NCBI GenBank assembly: GCA_036960305.1
Contig: JBALWA010000021.1
Location: 1-64,000, forward strand
Direction: 5' to 3'
DNA length: 64,000 nt
DNA from: JBALVT01 sp036960305
Lineage (GTDB): Bacteria > Pseudomonadota > Gammaproteobacteria > Pseudomonadales > Halieaceae
In this document: positions 40,244 to 49,301 of the stretch, one piece after another
Layout of the letters: each line of letters opens with the position of its first letter
Position numbering within the stretch: the stretch's first letter is position 1
Program-made: the position numbers and the translations under genes
Notes under the pieces: generated by a model
The model's database searches: none
What the model was told of the DNA's origin: nothing
Seen by the model: the letters and a program-made list of their open reading frames with translations, nothing else

Positions 40244-43200
40244 TCAGGCGGCCTCTACAATCTTGACTGCATCCAACACGGACTCACCGTGAAATTCCGC
40301 CATCAGGGATTCTCGGCGCAGGGCCAATCGCTCCCTGTTACGATCCTTGATGTGGCCGAAGCCTCTCAGCTTCGCTGTCAAGCCCGCCAACTCCTGTGCC
40401 AGCGGATAGTTATCTTCAGTCAACTCACCCATCAGAGTATCCAGCAAGTCGCGATACTCACCGATATCGGCACGTTCTTGTCGACGCTCCTCGCTGTAGC
40501 CAAAAACATCCAGCGCAGTGCCCCGTAGGAACCGGAGCTTTGACAGGCCTGCAAAGGCTTTCATCATCCACGGCCCAAACTCCCGCTTGATAAGATGGCC
40601 AGTATTCGGGTCCCGCTTGCTAAACAGGGGCGGCGCCATATTGAAGCGCAATTCGTAGTCCCCCTCGAACTGCTGGGCCAGTTTGTCTAGAAACTCGCCA
40701 TCGCTGTACAGGCGTCCGACCTCATACTCGTCCTTGTAGGCCATAAGTTTGTAGAGATTTTCAGCCGCAAGCCAGGTGATGGAGCCCGCCAATTGGGCGC
40801 GAGGATCGCGCGCAGTCAATTTCTCCAGATAGGTCGTGTAGACACCAGCATAGGCTGAATTTTGATATCGGGTGAGCCGCTGTTTGCGATCAGCAATAAG
40901 TCCTTCCAGACTTGGTGCCGTGACTTCTGGCTCGCTGGACGCGATAAGCCCGAGAACTTTTTCAGGCTGGTCGGCACAGCGACGCCCCCACAAGAACGCC
41001 TGCTTGTTGAAGTCCACAGCGACGCCATTGAGTTCGATCGCCTCGATCAGCGCCTCCGACGACACGGGCACCAGACCCCGCTGCCAGGCAAAGCCCAGAA
41101 GGAACAGGTTGCTGGCGATCGAATCTCCCAGCAAAGCCGTCGCGATAGCCGTTGAATCAATAAAATGGCAGCCCTCTTCACCCACTTCCGCCACAATCTT
41201 GTCCTTCATGGCCTGCGTGGGAAAGCTTGCATCGGGGTCGAGGATGAAAGCCGCCGTCGGCACCTCAGCCTCGTTGACAACGGCGTGGGAGCGACCGCGG
41301 GCGACTTTACCCAGAGATTCATAGGTCGCGGTAACCACAAGGTCACAACCCATCATCAAATCAGCCTCTCCGGCAGGTATCCTGACCGCCTTGATATCGT
41401 CCTGCTGCTCGCTTACCCGCACATGGCTGACAACCGCGCCGAACTTCTGGGCCAGGCCGGTCTGGTTCATCGTCGCACAGCCCTTGCCCTCAATATGAGC
41501 AGCCATTGCCACCAGTGCCGTTATGGTTAACACACCGGTCCCGCCGACGCCCGTGACGACGATATTCCAGGGTCGCTCAAGTCCCGGCAGTTGAGGCTCC
41601 GGCAAGGGGTCGAAGACCACTTGCAAATCACTTCGCCCCGTCGCAGGTTTGCGCAACGTACCGCCCACTACGGAAACAAAACTGGGGCAAAAACCGTTGG
41701 CACAACTGTAGTCCTTGTTACAGGCAGCCTGGTCTATCTTGCGCTTGCGGCCCAGTTCGGTCTCCTGCGGCAAAATGGAAAGACAATTGGATTTGATACT
41801 GCAATCCCCACAGCCCTCACAAACTGCATCGTTGATGAACAAACGCTTTGCCGGATCCTCCAAAATTCCCTTCTTGCGACGACGGCGTTTTTCAGCGGCA
41901 CAGGTCTGCTGATAGACAATAATCGAGGTTCCCTTGTACTCTCGCAGCTCTTTCTGCAGGGCATCCAGTTCGTCCCGGTGATGCAGGGTATAACCGGGGA
42001 TATTGCCAAACTGGCCGCGCCACTGCCCCGGCTCGTCACTCACCAGGGCAATGCGACGAATACCTTCGCCCCGCACCTGGTAAATCAGGTCTTCAACACT
42101 CAGGGAACCATCGATAGGCTGGCCCCCGGTCATTGCGACCGCATCGTTGTATAGAATTTTGTAGGTGATATTCACCCCGGAGGCTACTGCCGCCCGGATG
42201 GCCAATAACCCCGAGTGAAAATAGGTTCCATCCCCCAGGTTTTGAAAGACGTGCGGTGTATCCGTGAAGGGCGCCTGACCTATCCAGGTGACGCCTTCGC
42301 CGCCCATCTGGGTGAAGGTGTGGGTTTCCCTGTCGGGCATCCAGGTCGCCATATAGTGGCAACCAATACCGCCCAGCGCACGACTGCCCTCAGGCACTTT
42401 CGTGGAGGTATTATGCGGGCAACCCGAACAGAAGTGCGGCACCCGCTCTATACTGTCCCGGGGTATCGCCAAAGAGAGCTCTTTTTCCTTAATCCACTGA
42501 ACCCGCTGATCCATGGTCTCCGAGCGATAAAAACGCTCAATCCGGCTGGCAATTGCCAGCGCCACCATGGCCGGCGTGAGCTCCGACAGGTTGGGCAGCA
42601 GATCGCGACCCTCCTCGTCGAATTCGCCAAAGACCCTGGGCCGGGCTTTGACCGGGTAGTTGTACAGCTGCCCGGTCAACTGGTCTTCAATAATTGAGCG
42701 CTTCTCCTCCACCACCAGAATCTCTTCCAGGCCCTCGGCGAAATTGTGGGTCGTCACCGGTTCAAGCGGCCAGCTCATACCCACTTTATAGACACGCAGG
42801 CCGATCTCAGCGGCCACTGCCGACGTGATGCCCATATCTTCCAGGGCCTGCATAACGTCGAGGTAAGCCTTGCCGGATGTCACTATGCCAAAACGCGGAT
42901 TCGGACTGTCGATGACGATGCGGTTCAGACCGTTGACCCTGGCAAACTCCCGGGCAGCATAAATTTTGTATTTGTTCAGGCGCAATTCCTGCTCCAGCGG
43001 CTTGTCCGGCCAGCGGCCGTGCACCCCGCCCTCGGGTAGCTGGAAATCCTCGGGAATGACAATATCAATGCGATTGGGGTCGATATCAGCTGAGATCGCA
43101 GAATCCATATTTTCAGTAATGGCCTTTAGCGCCACCCAGCAACCGCTATAGCGCGACAATTCCCATCCAAACACGCCCAGGTCCAGTACTTCCTGTACGT

Positions 43201-43741
43201 TACTGGGACTGAGTACGGGCACGGAAGCACCGATAAACATATGCTCGGACTGATGGGGGAGGGTAGAAGATTTGCAGGCGTGGTCATCACCAGCCACCGC
43301 CAGTACCCCGCCATATTTCGAGGTACCAAAGGCGTTGGCATGTTTGATAACGTCCATGCTGCGATCAACCCCCGGCCCCTTGCCGTACCACATACCAAAA
43401 ACACCATCGTAGCGGGCGCCTGAGAACAGGTTGGTCTGCTGGCTTCCCCAGACCGCAGTAGCGGCCAGGTCCTCGTTCACGCCCGGCTGGAAATGCACAT
43501 TGTGCTTCTCCAACCACGGCGCCGCCTTCCACATCGCCTGGTCAACGCCGCCAACGGGTGATCCACGATAGCCGGAGATGAAAGCCGCCGTGTTCAGGCC
43601 ACGTTGCTGATCCCGTTGGTGCTGCAGCATGGGCAGCCGCACCAGGGCCTCAATACCCGTCATATACGCCCTGGCCGTATCCAGTGCATATTTGTCATCG
43701 AGTGAGACTTTGCCTATCACACCGGATTCCGACTTTCCCAT
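40244..43741 (-). CDS. Indolepyruvate ferredoxin oxidoreductase, fused alpha-beta-gamma type
   Basis: This 1165-residue, single-chain 2-oxoacid:ferredoxin oxidoreductase has an N-terminal pyrimidine-binding part (AAFISGYRGSPVGGVD), a TPP region with FCSGCPHNTST, a ferredoxin-like cluster (CEGCGDCSIKSNC, about residues 637-650) and a C-terminal gamma domain (VVTGVGGTGVLTITALVA). It converts aryl- or branched 2-oxoacids plus CoA to acyl-CoA and CO2. The start at 43741 drops 25 non-conserved upstream residues of the frame. The large fused form occurs in aerobic Proteobacteria. It is divergent from an Lrp-type regulator. Confidence 0.93.
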   Translation of the reverse strand: MGKSESGVIGKVSLDDKYALDTARAYMTGIEALVRLPMLQHQRDQQRGLNTAAFISGYRGSPVGGVDQAMWKAAPWLEKHNVHFQPGVNEDLAATAVWGSQQTNLFSGARYDGVFGMWYGKGPGVDRSMDVIKHANAFGTSKYGGVLAVAGDDHACKSSTLPHQSEHMFIGASVPVLSPSNVQEVLDLGVFGWELSRYSGCWVALKAITENMDSAISADIDPNRIDIVIPEDFQLPEGGVHGRWPDKPLEQELRLNKYKIYAAREFARVNGLNRIVIDSPNPRFGIVTSGKAYLDVMQALEDMGITSAVAAEIGLRVYKVGMSWPLEPVTTHNFAEGLEEILVVEEKRSIIEDQLTGQLYNYPVKARPRVFGEFDEEGRDLLPNLSELTPAMVALAIASRIERFYRSETMDQRVQWIKEKELSLAIPRDSIERVPHFCSGCPHNTSTKVPEGSRALGGIGCHYMATWMPDRETHTFTQMGGEGVTWIGQAPFTDTPHVFQNLGDGTYFHSGLLAIRAAVASGVNITYKILYNDAVAMTGGQPIDGSLSVEDLIYQVRGEGIRRIALVSDEPGQWRGQFGNIPGYTLHHRDELDALQKELREYKGTSIIVYQQTCAAEKRRRRKKGILEDPAKRLFINDAVCEGCGDCSIKSNCLSILPQETELGRKRKIDQAACNKDYSCANGFCPSFVSVVGGTLRKPATGRSDLQVVFDPLPEPQLPGLERPWNIVVTGVGGTGVLTITALVAMAAHIEGKGCATMNQTGLAQKFGAVVSHVRVSEQQDDIKAVRIPAGEADLMMGCDLVVTATYESLGKVARGRSHAVVNEAEVPTAAFILDPDASFPTQAMKDKIVAEVGEEGCHFIDSTAIATALLGDSIASNLFLLGFAWQRGLVPVSSEALIEAIELNGVAVDFNKQAFLWGRRCADQPEKVLGLIASSEPEVTAPSLEGLIADRKQRLTRYQNSAYAGVYTTYLEKLTARDPRAQLAGSITWLAAENLYKLMAYKDEYEVGRLYSDGEFLDKLAQQFEGDYELRFNMAPPLFSKRDPNTGHLIKREFGPWMMKAFAGLSKLRFLRGTALDVFGYSEERRQERADIGEYRDLLDTLMGELTEDNYPLAQELAGLTAKLRGFGHIKDRNRERLALRRESLMAEFHGESVLDAVKIVEAA

Positions 43742-43869
43742 TTTGCTATCCACCCTATTGTTAGGCTGAATAGTGTGACCCAAACAGGCGGGAAATATTA
43801 TTTCTTTTAGCCCCAAAAACTACGCTATTATGTATAAATTATTCAATAAATAAGATTTTGGAGGTTATT
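43742..43869. promoter_or_regulatory. AT-rich divergent promoter region between the oxidoreductase and Lrp-type genes
   Basis: This 128-base gap is conspicuously AT-rich (the stretch about 43790-43860 especially), unlike its GC-richer surroundings. It contains TATTATG and TATAAATT stretches suited to -10 elements in both directions. Lrp-family proteins favour such AT-rich DNA, so the neighbouring regulator may bind here. No exact Lrp consensus is claimed. Confidence 0.5.
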
Positions 43870-44346
43870 TTGTCTAAAAATCTGAGTAAACAGGACATCA
43901 AGATACTGAGCCTGCTGCAAACCGATGCCACCCTCAGTACTGCCAGCATCGCCGAACAAATCAATATCTCCCAGTCGCCCTGCTGGCGCCGTATCAATCG
44001 ACTGGAGGAGGAAGGTATTATCAAAGGCCGCGTTGCCGTACTAAATCGCGCAGCGCTGGGTATGGAGGTGGTAGCATTTTCGACCATCAACTTGACCTCA
44101 ACCGGCCGCCAGAACCTGATAGAATTTGAGCGGGATATCGTGATACACCCGGAGGTCATCGAGTGTTACACCATGACGGGGATATGGGATTACATGCTCA
44201 AAATCGTTACCAGGGACATTCGCCACTACGAGGAATTCGTGCGCAACACCTTGACAACCAGCCCCGCAATTCGAGAGCTTCACTCACATATTGCCGTGAC
44301 CGAAATTAAAAACAGTACCGAGTTGCCACTGGAAACCCAATTATGA
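43870..44346 (+). CDS. Lrp/AsnC-family transcriptional regulator
   Basis: This 158-residue protein has an N-terminal helix-turn-helix (TASIAEQINISQSPCWRRINRLEEEGII, quoted as two blocks: TASIAEQINISQSPCW and RRINRLEEEGII) and a C-terminal RAM ligand-binding domain (VIECYTMTGIWDYMLKIV). The start is TTG at 43870: GGAGG lies five bases upstream, whereas an earlier TTG overlaps that box. It likely senses an amino acid and controls the divergent oxidoreductase and/or the following aminotransferase, 10 bases downstream. Confidence 0.9.
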   Translation: MSKNLSKQDIKILSLLQTDATLSTASIAEQINISQSPCWRRINRLEEEGIIKGRVAVLNRAALGMEVVAFSTINLTSTGRQNLIEFERDIVIHPEVIECYTMTGIWDYMLKIVTRDIRHYEEFVRNTLTTSPAIRELHSHIAVTEIKNSTELPLETQL

Positions 44347-44356
44347 GCCGCACAGG

Positions 44357-45499
44357 ATGATACAGAGCAAACTCCCCCACATAGGGACTACTATTTTTAC
44401 CCGCATGTCAGCCCTGGCAACGGAGCACAAGGCCCTGAACCTGTCCCAGGGCTTTCCGGACTTCGATGGCCCTCTGCCCCTGCGGGAGGCACTGGTAAAA
44501 CACGTTATGGATGGCCACAATCAATACGCTCCCATGGCGGGCAGCCCACAACTGCGCGAACAAATCGCAGCCCAGATGGCACTGCATAGACAAGTTGCGT
44601 GTGACCCCACCGATGAAATCACCATCGTGCCCGGCGCGACCGAGGCCATATTCTGCGCCATACACGCGGTCATCAGACCAGGGGATGAAGTCATTGTTTT
44701 CGACCCCTGTTATGACAGCTATGAGCCCGGTATTGAGCTTGCCGGCGGCCGCGCGGTTCACGTCGCCCTGGGCACACCCGGTTTTTCTATAGACTGGCAA
44801 GCTGTGGCAGCGGTCATCACCGATCGCACACGTATGGTAATTATTAACTCGCCCCATAACCCCAGTGGCAGCACCCTGTCCCGGCAAGACCTGCTGCAAT
44901 TGCAGGCACTGGCAGACCAACATGACCTGCTGGTCATCAGTGACGAAGTCTACGAACATCTGGTTTTTGATGGCGAGCAACATGCCAGTGCGCTGCAACT
45001 GCCTGCGTTGAGGGCGCGAACCTTCGCCGTTTTTTCCTTCGGTAAAACCTTTAGCGTGACCGGCTGGAAAACGGGTTATTGCATCGCCCCGCCGGCCCTG
45101 ACAAGGGAGCTGCGTAAAGTGCACCAGTTTGTCGCCTTTGTCGCCGTCACACCGATACAGCTGGCACTGGCGGATTTCATGCGCGATTATCCCGACTACC
45201 CGGCGCAACTTGCCAGTTTTTACCAGGCCAAACGTGACCTGTTTTGTGACGCTTTGAAGGGTTCAAAATTCTCACTGGCACCCAGCGCGGGCACCTATTT
45301 CCAGTTGCTGGACTACAGCGCAATCACAACAGAAAAAGACAGCGAATTGTGCGAACGCTGGACACGGGAACAAAGCATTGCCTCCATTCCCATATCGGTT
45401 TTTTATCAATCGCCACCCGAACAACACTACCTGCGTTTCTGCTTTGCGAAGAACGATGAAGTGCTGGTGCGCGCCGCGGAGATACTATGCAAGATTTAG
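44357..45499 (+). CDS. ybdL: Class I aminotransferase, YbdL-like (methionine/glutamine transaminase type)
   Basis: This 380-residue PLP enzyme has the N-terminal LNLSQGFPDFDGP block, ATEAIFCAIHAVI, the NSPHNPSGS motif, ISDEVYEHLVFD and the PLP Lys in SFGKTFSVTGWKTGY. YbdL-type enzymes transaminate 2-oxo-4-methylthiobutyrate, usually with glutamine. The downstream omega-amidase overlaps by 13 bases, the classical partner that destroys the 2-oxoglutaramate by-product and pulls the reaction forward. It follows the Lrp-type gene by 10 bases, so it may be under its control. Confidence 0.9.
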   Translation: MIQSKLPHIGTTIFTRMSALATEHKALNLSQGFPDFDGPLPLREALVKHVMDGHNQYAPMAGSPQLREQIAAQMALHRQVACDPTDEITIVPGATEAIFCAIHAVIRPGDEVIVFDPCYDSYEPGIELAGGRAVHVALGTPGFSIDWQAVAAVITDRTRMVIINSPHNPSGSTLSRQDLLQLQALADQHDLLVISDEVYEHLVFDGEQHASALQLPALRARTFAVFSFGKTFSVTGWKTGYCIAPPALTRELRKVHQFVAFVAVTPIQLALADFMRDYPDYPAQLASFYQAKRDLFCDALKGSKFSLAPSAGTYFQLLDYSAITTEKDSELCERWTREQSIASIPISVFYQSPPEQHYLRFCFAKNDEVLVRAAEILCKI

Positions 45500-46257
45500 C
45501 CGTCACCCTGGTTCAGTGCGAATTGGCATGGGAGCAGCCCGAAGACAATCGCCGCTTGATCAGTGAGTTGATCTCGCAGCTTGCGCAGGCAACGGACCTG
45601 ATCGTACTGCCGGAAATGTTCACCACCGGCTTTTCGATGAACGCCCTGGCCAACGCCGAAGAGCCGGGCGGTATCACCGAACAATGGATGGTGGCACTGG
45701 CGCAGGAACATGACTGCGCTGTTACCGGCAGCATTGCTGTTCGCGACTCCAACGGCGTCTATAACCGCATGTTATTCGCCACGGCTGAGGGAACCCGGCA
45801 CTATGACAAACGCCACCTGTTTCGCATGGCGGGAGAGGATAAACGCTACCTGTCGGGAAGCCGCAGGGTTATCCTGCCCTGGCGGGGATGGCGCATTAAC
45901 CTGCAGGTTTGCTATGACCTGCGCTTCCCCGTATTCACGCGCAATCGCGGCGACTTCGACCTGCAACTCTATGTAGCGAACTGGCCAGCGAGGCGCAGCT
46001 ACCACTGGCGGCAACTGCTGATCGCCAGGGCCATTGAAAACCAGGCCTGTGTGGTCGGGGTCAACCGGATTGGCAGCGACGCCAATGGCATGGACTACCA
46101 GGGCGACAGCCTGGCCCTGGCAGCAGATGGCAGTATTTTGAAGGATCTCAAAGCGCGCAGTGAAACCGCGCAGCTGATACTCAGTGGCACTGAACTACAG
46201 ACGTACCGGGAGAGTTTTCCCTGCCACTTGGATGCAGATGATTTTCAGTTGAAATAG
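45487..46257 (+). CDS. yafV: Omega-amidase, YafV-type nitrilase-superfamily hydrolase
   Basis: This 256-residue C-N hydrolase has the Glu-Lys-Cys triad visible in VLPEMFTTGFSM (Glu), HYDKRHLF (Lys) and LQVCYDLRFPVF (Cys). YafV-type enzymes hydrolyse 2-oxoglutaramate and 2-oxosuccinamate, products of glutamine and asparagine transaminases. The gene begins inside the end of the aminotransferase gene, linking the two steps in one operon. Confidence 0.92.
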   Translation: MQDLAVTLVQCELAWEQPEDNRRLISELISQLAQATDLIVLPEMFTTGFSMNALANAEEPGGITEQWMVALAQEHDCAVTGSIAVRDSNGVYNRMLFATAEGTRHYDKRHLFRMAGEDKRYLSGSRRVILPWRGWRINLQVCYDLRFPVFTRNRGDFDLQLYVANWPARRSYHWRQLLIARAIENQACVVGVNRIGSDANGMDYQGDSLALAADGSILKDLKARSETAQLILSGTELQTYRESFPCHLDADDFQLK

Positions 46258-46281
46258 GCCACTGGGCGCCCATCGGTCCGA

Positions 46282-46989
46282 TCACCAGCCCAACTGTGCC
46301 TTTACAAAAGGAATGGACAGAGAACGTTTTTCTGCCAAAGAAGCCGCGTCCAGTTGATCCAGCAATTGCAATAAACTGCTCAGGCTCCTGGGGGCGCGGT
46401 TGACGATATAACTGGCGACCTCCGCGGGCATGTCCAGCCCACGACGTCCGGCGCGAAACACCATTATCGCCTGTCGGCTTTCGTCCTCACCCGCCGCCAG
46501 TTGGTAAACCACTCCCCAGGATAGACGCGAACGCAAATCCGGCAGGTCAATCGCCAACACCCGTGGCGCTGCAATACCACTGAGCAACAGTCTGCATCCG
46601 GACTGCCGCGCGCGGTTGATCAAATGAAACAGGGCCAATTCCCAGTCCGCATTGCCCAGCACCGAGTGCACATCATCAAGACAAACCAGGCTCATGGACT
46701 CAATGCCCTGCAGCACGTCATCCGGCGGATAGGAGACCAATTCTGCCAGGGGCAAATACAGGGCGGCACTGCCTGCCAAATGGCAGCATGCCTGTAGTAG
46801 GTGTGACTTTCCCGTATCATCCGGGCCAAACAGATAAATGATCGGCTCACCCTCTGGGCCCAGTTGTGCGCGCAAAGCGGGCATCAAGGCCTCTTCAGAG
46901 GGGGCGCACAGAAAATTGTCCAGTGTCGCGTCGTCGCGCAGCTGGATATTCAAGGCCAGCTGACGCTGTGCAAGACCGCCCGATGTCAC
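46282..46989 (-). CDS. hda: DnaA regulatory inactivator Hda
   Basis: This 235-residue protein has an N-terminal clamp-binding motif (RQLALNIQL), a P-loop (GPDDTGKSHLLQ), Walker B (LVCLDDVHSVLG) and an AAA+ lid. With the sliding clamp it triggers ATP hydrolysis by DnaA and limits re-initiation of replication. In E. coli hda lies near uraA; here it follows perM and the DUF2066 gene, as in Pseudomonas. Its start overlaps the perM stop by 4 bases. Confidence 0.93.
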   Translation of the reverse strand: MTSGGLAQRQLALNIQLRDDATLDNFLCAPSEEALMPALRAQLGPEGEPIIYLFGPDDTGKSHLLQACCHLAGSAALYLPLAELVSYPPDDVLQGIESMSLVCLDDVHSVLGNADWELALFHLINRARQSGCRLLLSGIAAPRVLAIDLPDLRSRLSWGVVYQLAAGEDESRQAIMVFRAGRRGLDMPAEVASYIVNRAPRSLSSLLQLLDQLDAASLAEKRSLSIPFVKAQLGW

Positions 46990-48047
46990 TCGACATCCCC
47001 CCCGTACAGGTCGCTACCGCGATAGTGCTCAATGGCATGCCGGGCAAAAACGGTGATAACCGCCGCTACCGGCAGCGCCACCAACACCCCCACAAAACCG
47101 GCCAACTGACCGCCGGCCATCAGGGCAAAAATTACCGCCACGGGGTGCAGACCTATACGATCACCCACCAGTATTGGCGTTAATAGCATACTCTCAATCA
47201 TTTGCCCGCAGCCGAATACCGCAGCCACCCAGAGCAGGATGCCCCACTCGTGAAACTGCGCATAGGCCGCAATACAGGAGGCGACAATTCCGACAACAAA
47301 GCCCAGGTAGGGCACCACGCTGGCCAGGCCGGCTATAAAACCGAGTAACACCGCCAACTGAATCCCCAGCGCCCATAAACCTGTGCCATACATCAGGCCC
47401 AGCGCGCACATCACAATAAACTGCCCCCGCAAAAATGAGCCGACGACCTCATCTCCCTCAGTTACTATCGTGGAGACCTGCTCCTGCCAGGACAAAGGCA
47501 TTATTCCCAGGGTTTTCTCCAACAATATATCCCAGTCACGCATGAGGTAAAATGCCACCACAGGCATCAGTGCCAGGTTGGCCAACCCCAGCAACAAAGA
47601 GACGCCAGAACCGGTAATTCGCCTGCCTGTCTGCGCGACAAATTTGCCCAGGGACTGCCAGTTATCAGCCAACTGGCTGGACCAGTCCATGGGCGGCAAA
47701 ACTTCGGCGGGTACGCTCAGGCGATCTTGCAACCAGGGCATTCCCACCTCGGTCATCCACTGGTATAGCAGGGGTATTTTCTGCACCAGCACATCCAGCT
47801 GCTTTAGCAGTAGGGGCACAAATATGAGCAATGCCGCGACTATAAAAGCGGTGAAGAGGACGAATACCAATGACACAGCCAACGTGCGATTGAGCTTTCG
47901 ATCTTCCAGCCAATCAACCAACGGGTCGCCCAGGTAAGCGATCAGCGCACCTAACACAAAAGGCAGTAAAATCGGCTGTAGAAGATAGAAAGCAACTCCC
48001 AGAAACCCAACAACCACCGCAACCAACGGCCAGCGATTGACGCTCAT
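46986..48047 (-). CDS. perM: AI-2E/PerM-family membrane transporter
   Basis: This 353-residue protein has about eight membrane segments and the family core GLASVVPYLGFVVGIVASC and the C-terminal LLTPILVGDRIGLHPVAVI. The family includes PerM-like permeases and sodium/proton antiporters; the substrate is not readable. I choose Met at 48047 (MSVNRWP) because AGGGGAC lies just upstream; the longer reading begins inside the preceding gene. Confidence 0.88.
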   Translation of the reverse strand: MSVNRWPLVAVVVGFLGVAFYLLQPILLPFVLGALIAYLGDPLVDWLEDRKLNRTLAVSLVFVLFTAFIVAALLIFVPLLLKQLDVLVQKIPLLYQWMTEVGMPWLQDRLSVPAEVLPPMDWSSQLADNWQSLGKFVAQTGRRITGSGVSLLLGLANLALMPVVAFYLMRDWDILLEKTLGIMPLSWQEQVSTIVTEGDEVVGSFLRGQFIVMCALGLMYGTGLWALGIQLAVLLGFIAGLASVVPYLGFVVGIVASCIAAYAQFHEWGILLWVAAVFGCGQMIESMLLTPILVGDRIGLHPVAVIFALMAGGQLAGFVGVLVALPVAAVITVFARHAIEHYRGSDLYGGDVE

Positions 48048-48064
48048 GCTGTCCCCTGGCGGAC

Positions 48065-49159
48065 CTAGTTCTGCCATTGGTAGCTCAACTGGTCGGTGCC
48101 CCGGACCTGCTCAAGAGGTGTCAGCCGCTTGTTCAATTCAATAATGGTTTTTAACTGCCCGGCATCGGCCCGCGCCACAAGCCGCAACTCGATTTCCTGT
48201 CCTCGTATCGTTTCTATATTGGCATGCTCTATCAATTCCAGGCCCTCTAGCCAGGACACTATTTTAGCGTAATCACCGTAACTGTTGACCCCCGCGACAG
48301 TCATCGCTATACCGCCGGCGGTAGCCCCGGACGCAGCCACCGCATAGCGCCCGGCCATCTGCTCAGCGACCAGGGAGACACCCTCCAGCAGAAAGCTATC
48401 CACTGAATCCACCGTCAAGGATCGGTCTATCCGATTACGACCAGAAAAATAGGTCCAGTCACCCACCCATTCTCCCGTCGACAAGCCCGTCAGGCGGCCC
48501 GCCAGAATGTCCTGCACCCCATAGCGCTCAGAGGCGTTAAAAATAGGGGCAGCCTGCAAGCGCCAGGCGTCATCAATGGCAAGAGAAGCCGTATCCTGCA
48601 GATCAAAGAGGGGAAATCGTACCGGAACCCCCCGTTGTGAGAACCCCTGCTCCAGGGTCATCATCACATCGGGCGCAACTTCCCGGCTCACGAACTGCCT
48701 GCCTTTCGCATCCTGGGCGACGATCCAGACCAGTACCGCCGGGCGGTTGGCCGTCCATAGGGGAGCCCCGGCCTCAGTTACCAATCGTGAAACCACCGAG
48801 CGATCAAATTCAAAGCGAGCCGCCAGGTCACCGCGCGCATCCTCGTCCCGGGTATAGGAATACTGTTGTACATAGCTTCTAGCCTCGCCCAGCGCAGTCC
48901 CTATGGCGGGGTTCTGCAACACGGCAACGCTACCCGACACCTTGACCAGCACTTCAGACAGCGCCTCACGGGAGGCAGCAGACAGGGCCTGTGCACTGTG
49001 ATCCTTGACGGCAACCTCAGCCTCATAGAGGTCCTCGACCACCACAGCAAAGCCCGGGGCAGACGCCACCATCAGGAGTAAAGACACTAGCAAGCACGAC
49101 AGCTGTCGAGACAGTAGGGACGGCACCAAAAACCTCCAAGAGTTAGAAAACGACTGCAT
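48065..49159 (-). CDS. DUF2066 exported protein
   Basis: This 364-residue protein with a signal peptide or membrane anchor (about residues 16-38) precedes the conserved DUF2066 region (VEDLYEAEVAVKDHSAQALSAA and LSEVLVKVSGS as separate blocks). Its function is unknown; the gene is conserved upstream of perM-hda and divergent from purM in many gammaproteobacteria. The start is set at MQSFSNS. Confidence 0.85.
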   Translation of the reverse strand: MQSFSNSWRFLVPSLLSRQLSCLLVSLLLMVASAPGFAVVVEDLYEAEVAVKDHSAQALSAASREALSEVLVKVSGSVAVLQNPAIGTALGEARSYVQQYSYTRDEDARGDLAARFEFDRSVVSRLVTEAGAPLWTANRPAVLVWIVAQDAKGRQFVSREVAPDVMMTLEQGFSQRGVPVRFPLFDLQDTASLAIDDAWRLQAAPIFNASERYGVQDILAGRLTGLSTGEWVGDWTYFSGRNRIDRSLTVDSVDSFLLEGVSLVAEQMAGRYAVAASGATAGGIAMTVAGVNSYGDYAKIVSWLEGLELIEHANIETIRGQEIELRLVARADAGQLKTIIELNKRLTPLEQVRGTDQLSYQWQN

Positions 49160-49225
49160 TGTAGCAGCACCAGAGCGCAACAAACGAGAGCATCGAGCGA
49201 TAGGAAGATGAATTGCGCCCTGCTA

Positions 49226-49254
49226 CTGAATTTCACATGGTTTCAGGCTAGAAT
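49226..49254 (+). promoter_or_regulatory. Candidate promoter for purMN
   Basis: TAGAAT at 49249-49254, followed by a CG-rich start region, is a good -10 box 48 bases upstream of the purM ATG. The -35 at the usual spacing (CTGAAT, 49226-49231) is weak. It lies in the gap divergent to the DUF2066 gene, where a PurR site could also sit; none was recognised. Confidence 0.35.
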
Positions 49255-49301
49255 ACGCCGCTTCTGACCATCCCCTGACCGATTACTGGACTTTTATCCA
49301 C

